64,000 bases of DNA from Cryptomeria japonica (lineage: Eukaryota > Streptophyta > Pinopsida > Cupressales > Cupressaceae): positions 191,463,891 through 191,527,890 of the forward strand of contig NC_081406.1 in NCBI RefSeq assembly GCF_030272615.1. Direction: 5' to 3'. Below the pieces are notes generated by a model that had not been told where the DNA came from, searched no databases, and saw only the letters and a program-made list of their open reading frames with translations. Both the position numbers and the translations under genes were made by a program. Positions 36,860 to 50,338 of this stretch are shown piece by piece; position 1 is the first letter of the stretch, and each line of letters begins with the position of its first letter.

Positions 36860-37796
36860 TCTCTCTGGTCTCTTCCCTACATTCCCCCTCTCTCTTCCTG
36901 ACCCTTGCCTCTCTCTCTTTTAGGTCTCTCCCTCTCTACTTCCTTCCCTCTCAGGTACCTCTCCCTCTCTTTCCCATCTCCCTCACCCACTCTCTCTCTG
37001 GTCTATCCCTCTATTTTCCTCTTTCACTTGATTTATCTCTTTCGCTCCCTCTCTCAAGTATATCTATATCTCTCTCTCTCCCTCTCTTAGGTCTCTCTCT
37101 CCCATTATCTCCCTCTCCCTCTCCCTCCCCTTCTCTTCCTCTCTCAAGTCTCTCTTTTTTTCCCTCTATCTCTCTTTCTCTCTCTCCCTCACGCTCCTTT
37201 TCTCTTTCTCTCAAGTCTCTCTCCTTCTCTCTCAAGTCTCTCTCCCTCAACCTTTATCTCTCTATCTCTCTCTCCTCTCTCAAGTGTCTCTCTCTTCCAT
37301 TCTTTCTCTCTTTCCCTCTAACTTTAAATTCCCTCTATTCATCTCATTCCCTATATTCATCTCATTCCCTCTCTCCCTCTCTCTCTATTTCTCTCTAACT
37401 CTCTTTCCCTCTCTCTTTCTCTCTCATTATTTCTCTTTTAAGTCTCCCTCCCTCTCAGCCTCTATCTCTCTATCTCACTCTCCTCCTCTCTCAAGTGTAC
37501 CTCTCTCCCATTCTCTCCCTCTCCCTCCCTCTCTCCCTCCCCCTAACTTTCTATTTTTCTCTAGGTCCTCTCTTTCCTTCTAACTCTCTTTCCTCTCTCC
37601 CTCCCATTCTCTCTCTCTCTCTCTAACTCTATTTCCATCTCTCTTTCTCTCCCATTCTTTATCTCTTGTATCTCTCCTTCTCAACCTCTATCTCTCTATC
37701 TCACTCTCCTCCTCTCTCAGGTGTATCTCTCTACCATTCTCTCCCTCTCTCCTTCCCCTCCCTCTCTCCCTCTCTCATCATCATCTCTCTTTCTCT
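36860..37796. repeat. Left pyrimidine (CT/CCCTCT) tract
   Basis: Almost every base on the plus strand is C or T for over 900 bp, built of CTCTCT, CCCTCT and TCTCAAGTCTCTC-type units. It is interrupted at 37797 by retroelement E2 and resumes at 45317. Open frames through it (Ser/Leu/Pro-rich) are composition artefacts. Confidence 0.93.
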
Positions 37797-38890
37797 TGAT
37801 AGACTTATAAAGCACTGAGAGGGGGAGTGAATCAGTGTTAGCAAATACAATACCACTTTAAACACAAACCAGTAAAAACACTTAACCAGTTTACTTAAAA
37901 CTATGCATGCAATCCAAAGTTATATTATATCATCCACCATAACACAAGTGTTTATACATGGAAAACCCAATTGGGAGAAACCACGGTTAGATGGGACTCA
38001 CAAGTTAACTATCTGCAGTAATAGGTAATTGATCGGTTAAGGGCTATAAAGTTCTCTACTAGGAGCGAATCCTGTTAAAGATCCCAAAGACCTGTTAGGA
38101 GCTATACCCGGTTAAAGGTAGTACCTTGTTAGGAGTAACCTTAGTAGAGGATTTCAAACCCAAACTAATGGATCACCTGGTTAGAGGATTTGTATAATGA
38201 ATCTTGTTATATCTTACTCGGTTAGGGGATTTAACTATTGTAGTGATTAGAAAACAATAGGTGGTGTGATCTAGAAATAGCTCATCTTGATAGTATAGAT
38301 CCTCTTCTGCTCACTCAATACTGCATCACCGACATACTCTACAATTCCTTCAATAAATCGCATCATAAAAATAGTTCATCACAATGTCATTTTATAGACA
38401 TTAGATTTTATGTCGGCTCAGGAACCTCATTACAACTTTCTAGGTGTAGTGTATCTAGACAATCTTACATAACACATCACAAATTACCACCAAATTTGTC
38501 GGTTAGGGATAACTCATCACAACCAGTGATAACTCATCACACAATCAATGAAACTGGTTGGAACATCGATACCGGCTGAGAGTTAACCTCTTCCAACTCA
38601 CAGATTGATTCTCCTTCATTTGGTTCCTTGTTGATCTCCACAATATCTCAAAGTTGGTGTCATGTCATTCCTACATATACCAGTTGTCTACATATACCGG
38701 TTAGACACCTTCAAACCGGTTGGACTTCACTATACAAATGATACCGATTTGCATTACAAAGACTTAGGAGTAGTACCGGTTTGTCTTGACTAAGATGACT
38801 ATGACAATGTGAACATATGTGTGTGTATATATGTGCCATCAATGATAACACATAAAGTCATCTATTACAAAAATCATCATCAAGCCAACA
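37797..38890 (-). repeat. 3' LTR of E2
   Basis: 1,094 bp, with plus-strand ends TGATAG and CCAACA. It is adjacent to the PPT on its right. It carries the TGGAAAACCC...GAAACCACGG box (complement of the shared TTTTTCCC box) and a run of five G at the poly(C) site. Confidence 0.88.
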
Positions 38891-39033
38891 ATCTCCCCCT
38901 TTGGCATTGATGGCAACACTTCGAAAATTTTACAACTAAGTGTGCTTACAAAAATTGTACATATATATTTCTACTCCCCCTTAACAGTACATACAAAATT
39001 TTCACAACACATACATATTTCTACTCCCCCTTT
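38891..39033 (-). other. Three PPT-like tracts before the E2 3' LTR
   Basis: On the minus strand: GTCAAAGGGGGAGTAG (complement of about 39021-39034), TTAAGGGGGAGTAG (about 38971-38983), and GCCAAAGGGGGAGAT (38891-38904) abutting the LTR. The flanks of the first and last (TTGTCAAAGG, ATGCCAAAGG) match those in E1. Confidence 0.8.
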
Positions 39034-39122
39034 GACAACAATGCCAAATTGAAAAGTAAAATACATATATATTATATCAAAATTTGCATAAAAAATAACA
39101 TATACATAAATGTAATTGGTTT

Positions 39123-42100
39123 TCAAGGAGTGTTCACTGCAATTTTTAAGAAAATGTCACTGAAAGTAATCTTCATCTGAGTAAAATCATTATCCCATGT
39201 TTCCAATAATGTTTCAGTGATCTCAATAGTTGTCATAACTTGTGCAGCGAATTCTTCCATTGCATCCACTGTGCTCATTTCTGGAGTCGCCAAAACTATT
39301 TCTGAATCCTTGTATGCCCTTTGTAAGATGTCCACTTTTGGACTCAACTGGATCTTTAGTTCTTTCAAGGATCTCAGTCGCTTAGCCTGTTCAAAATCAT
39401 AAACATCTAACCAATGTTGCAAAGAAACAATTGATTTGCCAAAAGCTAAGGTTGAATCCTGTAGAGGTATGTAAGCTTTACATATCTTCTTCAGTTCTTT
39501 TTATGTCTCTTCTCGCCTCTTCTTTAAATCAGGATAGAAAAATGAAACATTAGATGTATAGGCCAAAATCCTTCCTCTAGTTTCAACATCAGTTCTCAAA
39601 AGATCTTTATTTATAGATAAAGAAATCTTCCCTTTATCAATATCTGTCAATAATTGCTCTCCCCTCTTCTTTCTGTAGTTCTTTTCAACTAAGGTATGTG
39701 CAGCTTCTTCAAGGGATTTCAGTTGGTCAGTAGCATCAGCAACCAACTGTCCAAGCTTGCCAATAGGGGTTGACAAATTGCCAGTGTCAGTCTCTGGTAG
39801 GAGACTTGATAGAATATTAACAACAGTTTGTATAGTTTTTGCTTCTTTCCGCTGCTCTTTTAGCCTTTTCTTTTGAGCTTGAGATTGCAACATTGTAGGA
39901 ATCTCCATGAGTTAAGATGCACTCATATTATCTACATCTACAGGTCCTTTAATGCTTATTGATTCATCCTAATCATCAGTTTGTTTCTTCACCTTTTCTT
40001 TTTCCTTTTCATCTTTTTTCTCTGCTATCTTCTCCTCTATTTTCTCTTTCTCTTCATTATTTTTCTTTCCTGTTTCCTTCTCTTCAACCTCTTTCTCAGG
40101 TTTCTCTTTCTCTACCTATGTTTGTTTCTCCCATGTAGCTATAGTAACCAGTGGTAGTTGATTTTCAACTTGGTGTTCTTTTTTAGGTGGCGGTTGAATA
40201 TCCACACTTGGTTCATTGATCGGTGTTTCAGTTGCTTCCTATGTATCAATAATGTCTTGTTGTTGTACAGTTTCCTTAACTGGTTCAATGATATTACCAG
40301 TGGTATCAATAGTGTCCTGGATTTCTTCAGTATCATCGACAAAGAAAATAATCGATGGAGAAGTGGTGTCATCCTTATTCTTAATAGGACAGACAAAATC
40401 TGGTGTGATAATCTTTTCAGCTTCTAGCTCCGGTGGAGCTCCAGTCTCTATTTGGTCAAGTTTATTTTTATGATACTTCTATTGCTCATGAATCCATTGA
40501 ATGTCTCTAGCTATCCGATGAGTATCATCTTCAACAAATTTAACCTTTTCAACCAATAACTTCAATCTTCTTGACTTAGAATGAAACTGCCCTTTGAAAT
40601 TATCAAGCAATGCTAATAATTCATCTCTAGGTAACTCAAGAAAATATTGAATGAAAACTCTATCAATAATTTTTTGGTCCTATTTAACAACCAATTTTCA
40701 TTTATTTGCAAGAATAGAATACAAACAATCAGAAATATCCTTTTCAATATCTTGAGGCAACTGATTGTATTGACACGGGTGGTTGATTGCCTCTTGAACA
40801 ATTTGTTGTTTATGTTCTTCATCAAATGAATCAAAATACTCTGTCACATTATCAAACCGTTTCCTCCCTAATGTTCTTAATGTCCTCACAAAATCAGTCA
40901 TAGGTTTGTATGATCTAACATTAATAGGAGTACTTTGCTTTGAAATGTCTCCTATTGGTTTGGATTTCTTACCAGTCAATTTCATCTTCTTTGGTTCCTC
41001 TTCAGTGGCAGTATCCTCGGATTCTGCTTGAAGAATGATTTGTCTACCTCTCTTCTTTGTTGCAGTCCGCTTCTTTGCATATACTTTGGGTGTCGGTTCC
41101 TTTTTTACTTGAATACTTCTTGTCACCCTTGTATCGATGGTCACTGAAGGTGCTTGCTCAACTTTCTTCTTTTTCTCTTTGGCACTACTGGGTTGAGCAG
41201 GTGCAATCCTTTCCTCATAAGTTCCCAGTATTTTCTTCTTCTTATCCTTAGGAGATGCCAAAAGGTTGTTGCGATAACTGATTAATAATTCATAGTTGAC
41301 TTCATAACTCATTTCTTCCATCTCTTCTTTCCTAGGTTCAATGGCCTCCATAAGGCAAAAGTTAGTGGTTACTGTGAAATAGATGTCTTTTGCAAAGTGT
41401 TTCACCACATCATCAGGTAGTCTTAACCTCATGCTCATCTTCTTTTGAAACTCATTAAAATATATGTTCATGGCAACAGGAAATGTGTTCTTCACAAATT
41501 TAATGATGTTCTTGATTTGAGCTGTAACCGGTATGTCCTTCGACCATTGAATGTCACCAATTCCTGGTAGGAAATTCTGAAAATAAAAGAATAGACCAAT
41601 CAACAGTTGACCATATTTAAATGTTTGACTATTGTCATTCTTGATTGATTTTAGGTTCAACATCAATTGGCTCCTCATTGCCTTGCATAAGTCATAATTT
41701 TCATTCTCTACAATCATTCTATAGGCTGCATGCACAGTAGCAGATGGCACATTGTTCATCCTACCAGAATGGAATATCCTATAACCAATGACCATAGTTG
41801 CAAATTTGACTGCTTGATCTGTAATGTTGTTGACCAAAATTGCACGACCGTCAGCGTTGGTCTAATTCAGTGCAAGCATAGTATCTTTTGAAATTGTCCT
41901 CAGGTTTGGTACTTCACCGGTTTGCCAAAAACCAGTCACTACATGAATTGCCTTCTTTGTGATCATGTGCGACCTATCAAGATATATATTCTCTCCATGC
42001 ACACGACTAAGGATAATCCTAGCATGTTGTTCCTCAAAATCTTCAAGAAAATATGCCACATTGTGAAAATCCTTTTCATAAACCCTAATGTACTCAAGTT

Positions 42101-42326
42101 TTATTTTCCCGCTCTTATCACACAAAGATTTGAGTTGTGAATAATTTGACAGTGATCCTAGATCCTTAATTTTACAGTCTATATAACTGGATAAATCACC
42201 TTTGATCATAAAGCCATTAGGAACTTGAGACAATGCATTATATGATTCTATTTTATCTGATTCCATAGACTCCATAGCTTCAGCAGTAATCATAAGTCTC
42301 TCTACTTGTGTAGACGACGATGCCAT
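39123..42326 (-). pseudogene. E2 ORF2: about 1,067-codon conserved non-pol protein
   Basis: From ATG 42326 (MASSSTQVERLM) to the stop at 39123 the same frame persists for 1,068 codons without a frameshift, broken by several in-frame stops (for example 41862-41864 and 40698-40700). Regions in order: an N-terminal part with YLDRSHMITKKAIHVVTG near 41935-41995; a globular middle with FKYGQLLIGLFFYF and PGIGDIQW near 41560-41625, then TTNFCLMEAIEPR near 41330; a Lys/Arg-rich basic stretch (about 41000-41220) that could be nuclear-targeting or RNA-binding; a Glu/Lys repeat region (about 40000-40110); and a helical C-terminus with STPIGKLGQL near 39765. No DDE, RT, protease or transmembrane pattern is visible. 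Homologous to ORF2 of E1 and E3. Function unknown. Confidence 0.8.
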
Positions 42327-42794
42327 TCTAGATAATCTTGATTTCAGAGAGATTAACAAAAGAATACCTTATTTCCTTCACTTTGGTAGGGTTTCCGGTT
42401 GATCTCTCGAATGCACACCCATTTCGCCTTCTCTTATCTTTGAATCCGATTCAACTTTCGATGCGCAACACAAATTCATTCACAATCAACTCACAATTCT
42501 CTTTTTTTCTCTGCAGGTGGTCAAAAACTCTTCTTTGAATGCAATTAGGGTAAAAGTAACTTAGTAAAACTTTCTTTTATAAACTTACCCACGATATTAA
42601 TTGCACAACCGATAGGGTAACAAACCCTAATTACCGCTTAATAAGCTCACCTATACCGATAGGTATATAACTGGTTGGTAATCCTTAGAAAACCGATAGG
42701 CAATAATATCAAGAATTCTCATAATACAAATTGAAATGCAAAACTTTCTTACCATACACTCTTCAAGGGGTCCAGAAGTAGATTTACCGCTATG

Positions 42795-42806
42795 CTCCCC
42801 TTAGGC
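42795..42806 (-). other. Purine tract after E2 gag
   Basis: On the minus strand CCTAAGGGGAGC follows the gag stop by about 100 bp. E1 (about 8478-8487) and E3 (about 52835-52845) have the same kind of tract at the same place. Confidence 0.6.
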
Positions 42807-42907
42807 TTGTTGAAAATATTAGTTCATCAGTGCAAGATTCTCCACACTAGGTGAAGGGATAGATTCTTCTGTTGGCTTGTCCACACTCTTCTTTTTCCAT
42901 ATTCTAT

Positions 42908-44113
42908 TCATCTCCACTCTGGTTTCTTCAACATGACCTTCTGCTTACCTTTTTGATCTTCAGAGTGGTTAACCGATTTGTTCTTCCTAGTTCTACAGAA
43001 CTTTTCCATGTGTCTCAGTTTGTGACAATGATAGCAGGCCATCCCAGATGATCTCCAAGGTCCTGCATTACCTCTTCTAGTTCTCCTTCTGCAGTTCATA
43101 GCCACATGTCCATAATTATTGCAAATTGTGCAAATTACATTTCTTACCTTCTTCATTTCATATGGACTAAACTAGTTGACATAGGGTTTCTGCCAGTTCA
43201 TGTTACTCCGGTTGTCATAGGTCCTTCTCTAATCATCGATAGGTCTTGGATTCATGTAAGGTGGTGGATTGTTTGCTCCATATCTACATTCAACTGATCT
43301 ATGTCCATACATGTTGCATGTGTAACAATGACCTTCAAATCTTCTAGACACATATCTTGCATTAGCATTATAGTCTGTGCTCTCATTAGTTCTGCTTCTA
43401 CACACATTAGCAGTATGTCTAGGTTTGTGACAGATAAAGAAAGCATGTTTGAAAGCTTAATTACCGGTAGGCTTCTTAGCCTTAGGAGTAGTTTTACCTT
43501 TGTGCATGTTTCTCTTGGTACCAAAAGATTCTCCTTTCTCAGATGTATTGAAACCTAGTCTAGATGTGTCACCTTTCATCCTCTGAGATTGGATTTGCTC
43601 ATCCAGTATAGAAGAACTCTTATTGAAATTTTCAAGCTTCCCATTAGCCTCAGTAAGCTCTTTGGTAAGATCTTCATTGTGTTTTGTTAGAGTCTCTCTT
43701 AGAGAAATTGCCATTTCAAGATCTAACTGTAAAGCTTCTTTCTCTTCCTTCTCCTCATGCCAATGTTCATGCAAAGCTACACTCTCCCGCTTGATCTTAG
43801 AAATCTCATGATCTCTCTCTTTGATTAGGTCTTCAGCCGCCCTCCTTGCTTTGAGTTCTTGGCTCATGCAGATTGTTAGGGCTTTGAGTTCTCTCCTCAG
43901 ATTTAGCTTTTCACCATTCAGTTTTTCCACTTCTTCAGCTAGTGCATTAATGTTGGCCTCGTCTAAAGAACTATTATCAGAGATCTCCAATAGTTTCTTA
44001 GACAACACTCTCCTTTTAACTTGTGAAGCTTTAAATCTAACCCTCAGGGTTTCAAGCTCTTCCTTGGTTGCATCAAGAACTCTAGCCATCTCTAAATAAC
44101 TCATATCCCCCAT
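42908..44113 (-). pseudogene. E2 gag: coiled coil plus four CCHC-type knuckles
   Basis: Start at 44113 (MGDMSYLEMARVL); the longer frame upstream of it runs into the LTR and PBS and is not used. The first 218 codons or so are uninterrupted, alpha-helical and rich in Glu, Lys and Leu heptads, with a KGESFGTKR motif that parallels GESFGSGQ in E1. A TAA at about 43457 is followed in the same frame by a knuckle that has lost its first Cys (ICHKPRHTANVC), then CYTCNMYGHRSVEC. After further stops come CTICNNYGHVAMNC and CYHCHKLRHMEKFC (about 43130 and 43035). The final stop is at 42908. Presumed nucleocapsid/capsid precursor of the element. Confidence 0.83.
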
Positions 44114-44160
44114 AGTGGCTTTAGGGTTTCCTTCCAAGTGATTAAGCCTTAAGGAAGTTA

Positions 44161-44173
44161 GGCTCTTATACCA
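44161..44173 (-). other. Primer binding site of E2 (tRNA-Met type)
   Basis: On the minus strand TGGTATAAGAGCC, 12 of 13 positions matching TGGTATCAGAGCC, two bases inside the 5' LTR end. Confidence 0.85.
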
Positions 44174-44175
44174 AT

Positions 44176-45316
44176 CGATAGACTTATAAAGCACTGATTG
44201 CGGGGGGGGGGTGAATCAGTGACAACAAAAACAATACCACTTTAAACATAGACTGGTAAAAACACTTAACTAGTTTACTTAAAACTATGCATGCAATCAA
44301 AAGTGATATTAAAGCATCCATAACAAGTAAAACATCCACCATAACTCAAGTGTTTATACGTGGAAAACCCAACTGGGAAAAACCATGGTGAGATGGAACT
44401 CACAAGTTAACTATCTGCAGTAATAGGTAACTGGTTGGTTAAGGTCTACAAAGTGCTCTGCTAGGAGCGAAACATGTTAAAGATCCGAAAGCCCTGTTAG
44501 GAGATATACCCAATTAAAGGTAGCACCCTGATAGGAGTAACCTTAGTAGAGGATTTCAAACCCAAACTAATGGATCACCTGGTTAGAGGATTTGTACAAT
44601 GAAGCTTGTTAGAGCTTACCTGGTTAGGGGATTTAACTATTGTTGTGATTAGAAAACAATAGGTGGTGTGATCTAGAAATAGCACATCTTGCTAGTATAG
44701 ATCCTTTTCTGCTCACTCAATACTGCATCACTGACATACTCTACAATTCCTTCAATAAATTGCATCAACTCATCACTTGTATCTCATATCATAAAAATAG
44801 TTCATCACAATGTCATTTTATAGACATTAGATTTTATGTCGGCTCAGGAACCTCATCACAATTTCCTAAGTGTAGTGTATCTAGACAATCTTACATTACA
44901 CATCACATATTACCACCAAATCTATCAGTTAGGGATAAATCATCACAACCGGTGATAACTCATCACACAATCAGTGAAACCGGTTGGAACACCGATACAG
45001 GTTGAGAGTTAACCTCTTCCAACTCACAGACTGATTGTCCTTTGTTTGCTTTCTTGTTGATATCTACAATATCTCCAAGATGGTGCCATGGCATTCCTAC
45101 ATATACCGGTTGTCTACATATACCGATTAGACAACTTCAAACCGGTTGGACTTCACTATAAAAATGATATCGGTTTGCATTACAAAGACTTAGGAGTAGT
45201 ATCAGTTTGTCTTGACTAAGATGACTATGACAATGTGAACATATGTGTGTGTATATATGTTCCATCAATGACAACACATAAATTCATCTATTACAAAAAT
45301 CATCATCAAGCCAATA
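44176..45316 (-). repeat. 5' LTR of E2
   Basis: 1,141 bp. It differs from its partner by substitutions and by a 27-bp stretch near 44765-44795 missing from the 3' LTR. Its TG...CA terminal pairs are mutated (plus-strand CGATAG and CCAATA), and the G run at 44202-44211 has grown to ten. Confidence 0.87.
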
Positions 45317-47462
<2,146 letters not shown>

Positions 47463-47463
47463 C

Positions 47464-48043
47464 CATAGAGAGGGAGATAGAGAGAGGGAGGAAGGTAGGG
47501 GTTGAGGGAGAGAAATCCCAAGTGAAAGAGAGGGAGGGAGGGAAAGAGAGGTAGATACCTGAGAGAGAGAGAGAGAGGAGGGGTTGAGGAAGAGAGAGAG
47601 GGGGGAATATAGGGAAAGAGAAGGAGAGATGAGAGAGAATGTTGATATGAGCATGTTGATTATTAAAATTTGATCGTCTGAAATTTATATGAATACTCTA
47701 AAAACTAGAATATTCATTATAACTCCTAGAGATCTGGAACCACTCTCAAAAATCCAGACAATATATACATAAAATATAACTTAAAGTATAAGAAATTATT
47801 ATACTTAAATGTTATATTTTATGTATATACTCAAAGAGAAAGAAGTTGGAAGAGAAGGATAAATTGCAATTTCTAGATTGAAAATGCACTTGTCAAAATG
47901 CAAATGCATTTGGCGTTCACCTTATTTGGTGTGCCCAAACCTTAGGTTCAGCATGCCATGCCTATTTGGCGTGAGCCAAAGGGCTTGATGGGGGCCAAAA
48001 AAAAATGGCACCTTTTTGGTCCCCCATCTTAGTGCACTCGCCC
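47464..48043. repeat. Right inverted arm of the long-TIR element
   Basis: At 47464 the tract switches to GA-rich (AGAGAGGGAG units), mirroring the CT tract of the left arm. From 47645 it matches the complement of 36672-36868 closely, including AACATGCTCATAT and ATACATAAAATATAAC, and then ends in the terminal sequence described for the whole element. Confidence 0.82.
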
Positions 48044-48600
48044 TTATCTTTAACATTGATAAATTCTTTTTTGAAGGACAAAGCATCCTCTTCCCCTCAA
48101 CATCTAGTTTGTTTCCCTTAATATTTCTATGTTTCTTATTTGATGTTGCCTTATTTAGGTGGGCAAACCTTCGAACCCCTGACAAAGAAGACCCAATTGC
48201 ATTCTCCTATTTGTTCTTTTCACCACCCTTCCCATCATCTTCTTGGTCTTCAACTAAATTAATAGTCACCCCTTTATTTTTTAAACCTTTTTGTTCAGCC
48301 TTTCTCAACTTAGAAAACCTTGGGAGAAAAGGAGAGGGTTTCTCCTTTTTAGGGGTCACTTGCAATTTTCATTTTCAAGAGTAGCAGGGGAAGCAACCAA
48401 ATTTTTGTTGGTTTTTTCTTACTTGAGGGCAATAACCTTTTCAAAAAAATGAGGCTTATTATCAATAAGTTCAATTATAACAAAAAAGGAGATGGGTTGG
48501 GGATTGTCCAAGAATTTGACAATAGGATTGTCATGCAGGTCCATAGCCAAGGCATACTTTGTTGGAATGTTGCTTGTTGACTAAATTATTGTCAACCTTA
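48044..48600 (-). pseudogene. Old coding-like sequence (upstream half), interrupted at 48044
   Basis: On the minus strand: ALAMDLHDNPIVKFLDNP, ELIDNKPHFFEKVIALK, then after stops EGKRMLCPSKKNLSMLK running into the insertion point. It continues at 35623 on the far side of the long-TIR element. Unrecognised protein, basic and then acidic. It could be part of a retroelement. Confidence 0.4.
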
Positions 48601-50225
48601 GCTAAATTGATTATCGATATGAGATAAATCTTCACTGGCTAAAACACTACCATAAACCTCCTAAATGAGCCCTAAAACCCTAAAACCCTAAGGCATTTTT
48701 GTCTTCTATCCTTTTTGGGCTCTAAAAAAATATTTTTATGTTAATTGAACCAGGTAGTCAAATCACTTAAGCTATACCGGTTGGACGTGCCTTAGTCCAT
48801 GGCAGGACCAGTTTATCTCTATTTCCTTTACCCTCTCGACAGGGACTTCATGGATTTCACCATTTCACAGGATGAGGAAGCTTCTTATTTTTGTTCCCCG
48901 TGAACTAGCGAAAAGGCCTAGACATTTCGTTATTTTGCAAAAGCATAAAGGAATATTCCATTCTCCCCGTGAAACCACAAAATGTCCATGGTAACATCAA
49001 ACAATGTCACCATTTCACAGTGGTCTCACCCTGTGGTGGGACCTGACCTGTGAAATAGCGAAAGGCATTTTCGGCCAAGCTTCCAAAGGCAGTAAGAGGA
49101 AGAAAAGTGTCTAGTCAAAAGGCCAAGTTTTGACAGTTGCCAACCGAGGTGGGACCTCCTTGCCATGTCACCATGGGGCCCAATTACATAAGGATTTCAT
49201 TGCTTCGCAGCGATGCAATAACAAGAGGTTTTCAAGGCTGCAAAATGGCGATAGCTTTCGCCATTTCACGAAGAACATAGGTGCTGAATTTTCAACCCCC
49301 ACGAAGCATTGAAAGAGAAATATGGACCCGGCCCACCACGTTGAACATTCGCAGCCATTAGATCTTCATAAGGGCCCAATCTGACGGTGATGTTTTAATC
49401 TTTAGTTGGGCCTAATGGGCGATTATGTGGCATCATCTCGCATGTCCATCTTCCCGCAACCTCCATGATCAAAGGGCCAAGATTCAAACTTGCAGGGCAA
49501 GTGAGAATTTAAATCTTCTGCAAAGGGTAGTTGTTGACCAAGCAGTCGAATTCATTTTTTGGTTCAATCAGTGCCCCAATCTAGTTGGATTTCAGTCCAT
49601 CTGTCAGAATTCTTTGCCTTAACTCTAGAAGTGACCTTGAGGATGATTTTTTGACACTATGTGTGGCTCTTTCATGAAAAATGGAGACTTTCTTGGCCTA
49701 CAAATGTCATCCCAGTGCATTCATACGCAAATATTTCTTCTTATCTACAGGGATTTTGTTTCTTCCCAGATGCAGAGATATTTATAGGACTATAACTAAT
49801 GCGGATCAAATCAACTTGTTGATTTTTTCTCTTTTTTGATATTTTGTAACCTAACCCTAAGGGTTAGGGTTTCTTAACTGTTACCTTCTTGTTTGAATGC
49901 ATTCATATATATTTTCCTTAGCATAGGTGATTGTGTTGATCCTTTTGTAGATGTCATTTGTGAATTGAATTAGTTCCTCTCGTCATCTTGCAACAATTCC
50001 AACCTTCACTCTTTCTTAGGGCACTAATTTGGATATATTTTTATGCATACATGTGGTAATTTTATTGGTGTTATGTGCAGATATAAGCAAGGAGATCAAA
50101 TTTTAGTATAGGTGTAAACCTTTTTTCCTTTCATGCATTCCTTCTTCCCCCTTTCCCCCTCAAATCAGTAGATTAGGACTTATATGTGTTGGGTTAGTCC
50201 AAAACCTGCATCATATTGATAAGGA
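48601..50225. other. Non-coding, LTR-like or leader-like DNA
   Basis: GC content is higher than in the flanks and the stretch has a recurrent CATTTCAC/CGCCATTT motif (about 48860, 49013, 49255), reminiscent of long Gypsy LTRs. On the minus strand a purine-rich tract (complement of 50145-50165) could be a PPT facing leftward. A CTAACCCT-A-AGGGTTAG palindrome made of telomere-type repeats sits at 49851-49867. No boundaries, PBS or target duplication were found. Confidence 0.35.
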
Positions 50226-50338
50226 AGTTGATCTTCTCCGGAGAATCAACCTCACATTTAGCAAGGTCCCACACTTGGAGGTTGTTCCAATGTGTCACAG
50301 GGTTGATGAGCTTGAGAGTTCATCAAGGGTTCATACTT
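50226..50338 (-). pseudogene. Coding-like remnant left of E3 (continues at 57824)
   Basis: On the minus strand it reads KYEPLMNSQAHQPCDTLEQ, joining in phase with the minus-strand coding-like sequence at 57824-58350 once E3 and one TACTT are removed. It is part of an older element or gene into which E3 inserted. Confidence 0.45.

Larger units (their letters stand above)
37797..45316 (-). mobile_element. Non-autonomous LTR retrotransposon E2 (gag + ORF2, no pol)
   Basis: Minus-strand element with both LTRs (44176-45316 is 5', 37797-38890 is 3'), a Met-tRNA PBS, gag, ORF2 and triplicate PPT-like tracts, but no pol. The flanks are TCTCT (37792-37796) and TCTCC (45317-45321), a plausible 5-bp duplication within the CT tract it entered. 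The two LTRs are clearly homologous throughout but differ at many positions and by indels, so the insertion is not young. This is the most complete copy of the architecture shared with E1 and E3. Confidence 0.88.

Noticed and set aside
49851-49867. Interstitial telomere repeat
   Set aside because: Only about three telomere-like units in palindromic arrangement; too short to call a telomeric relic.
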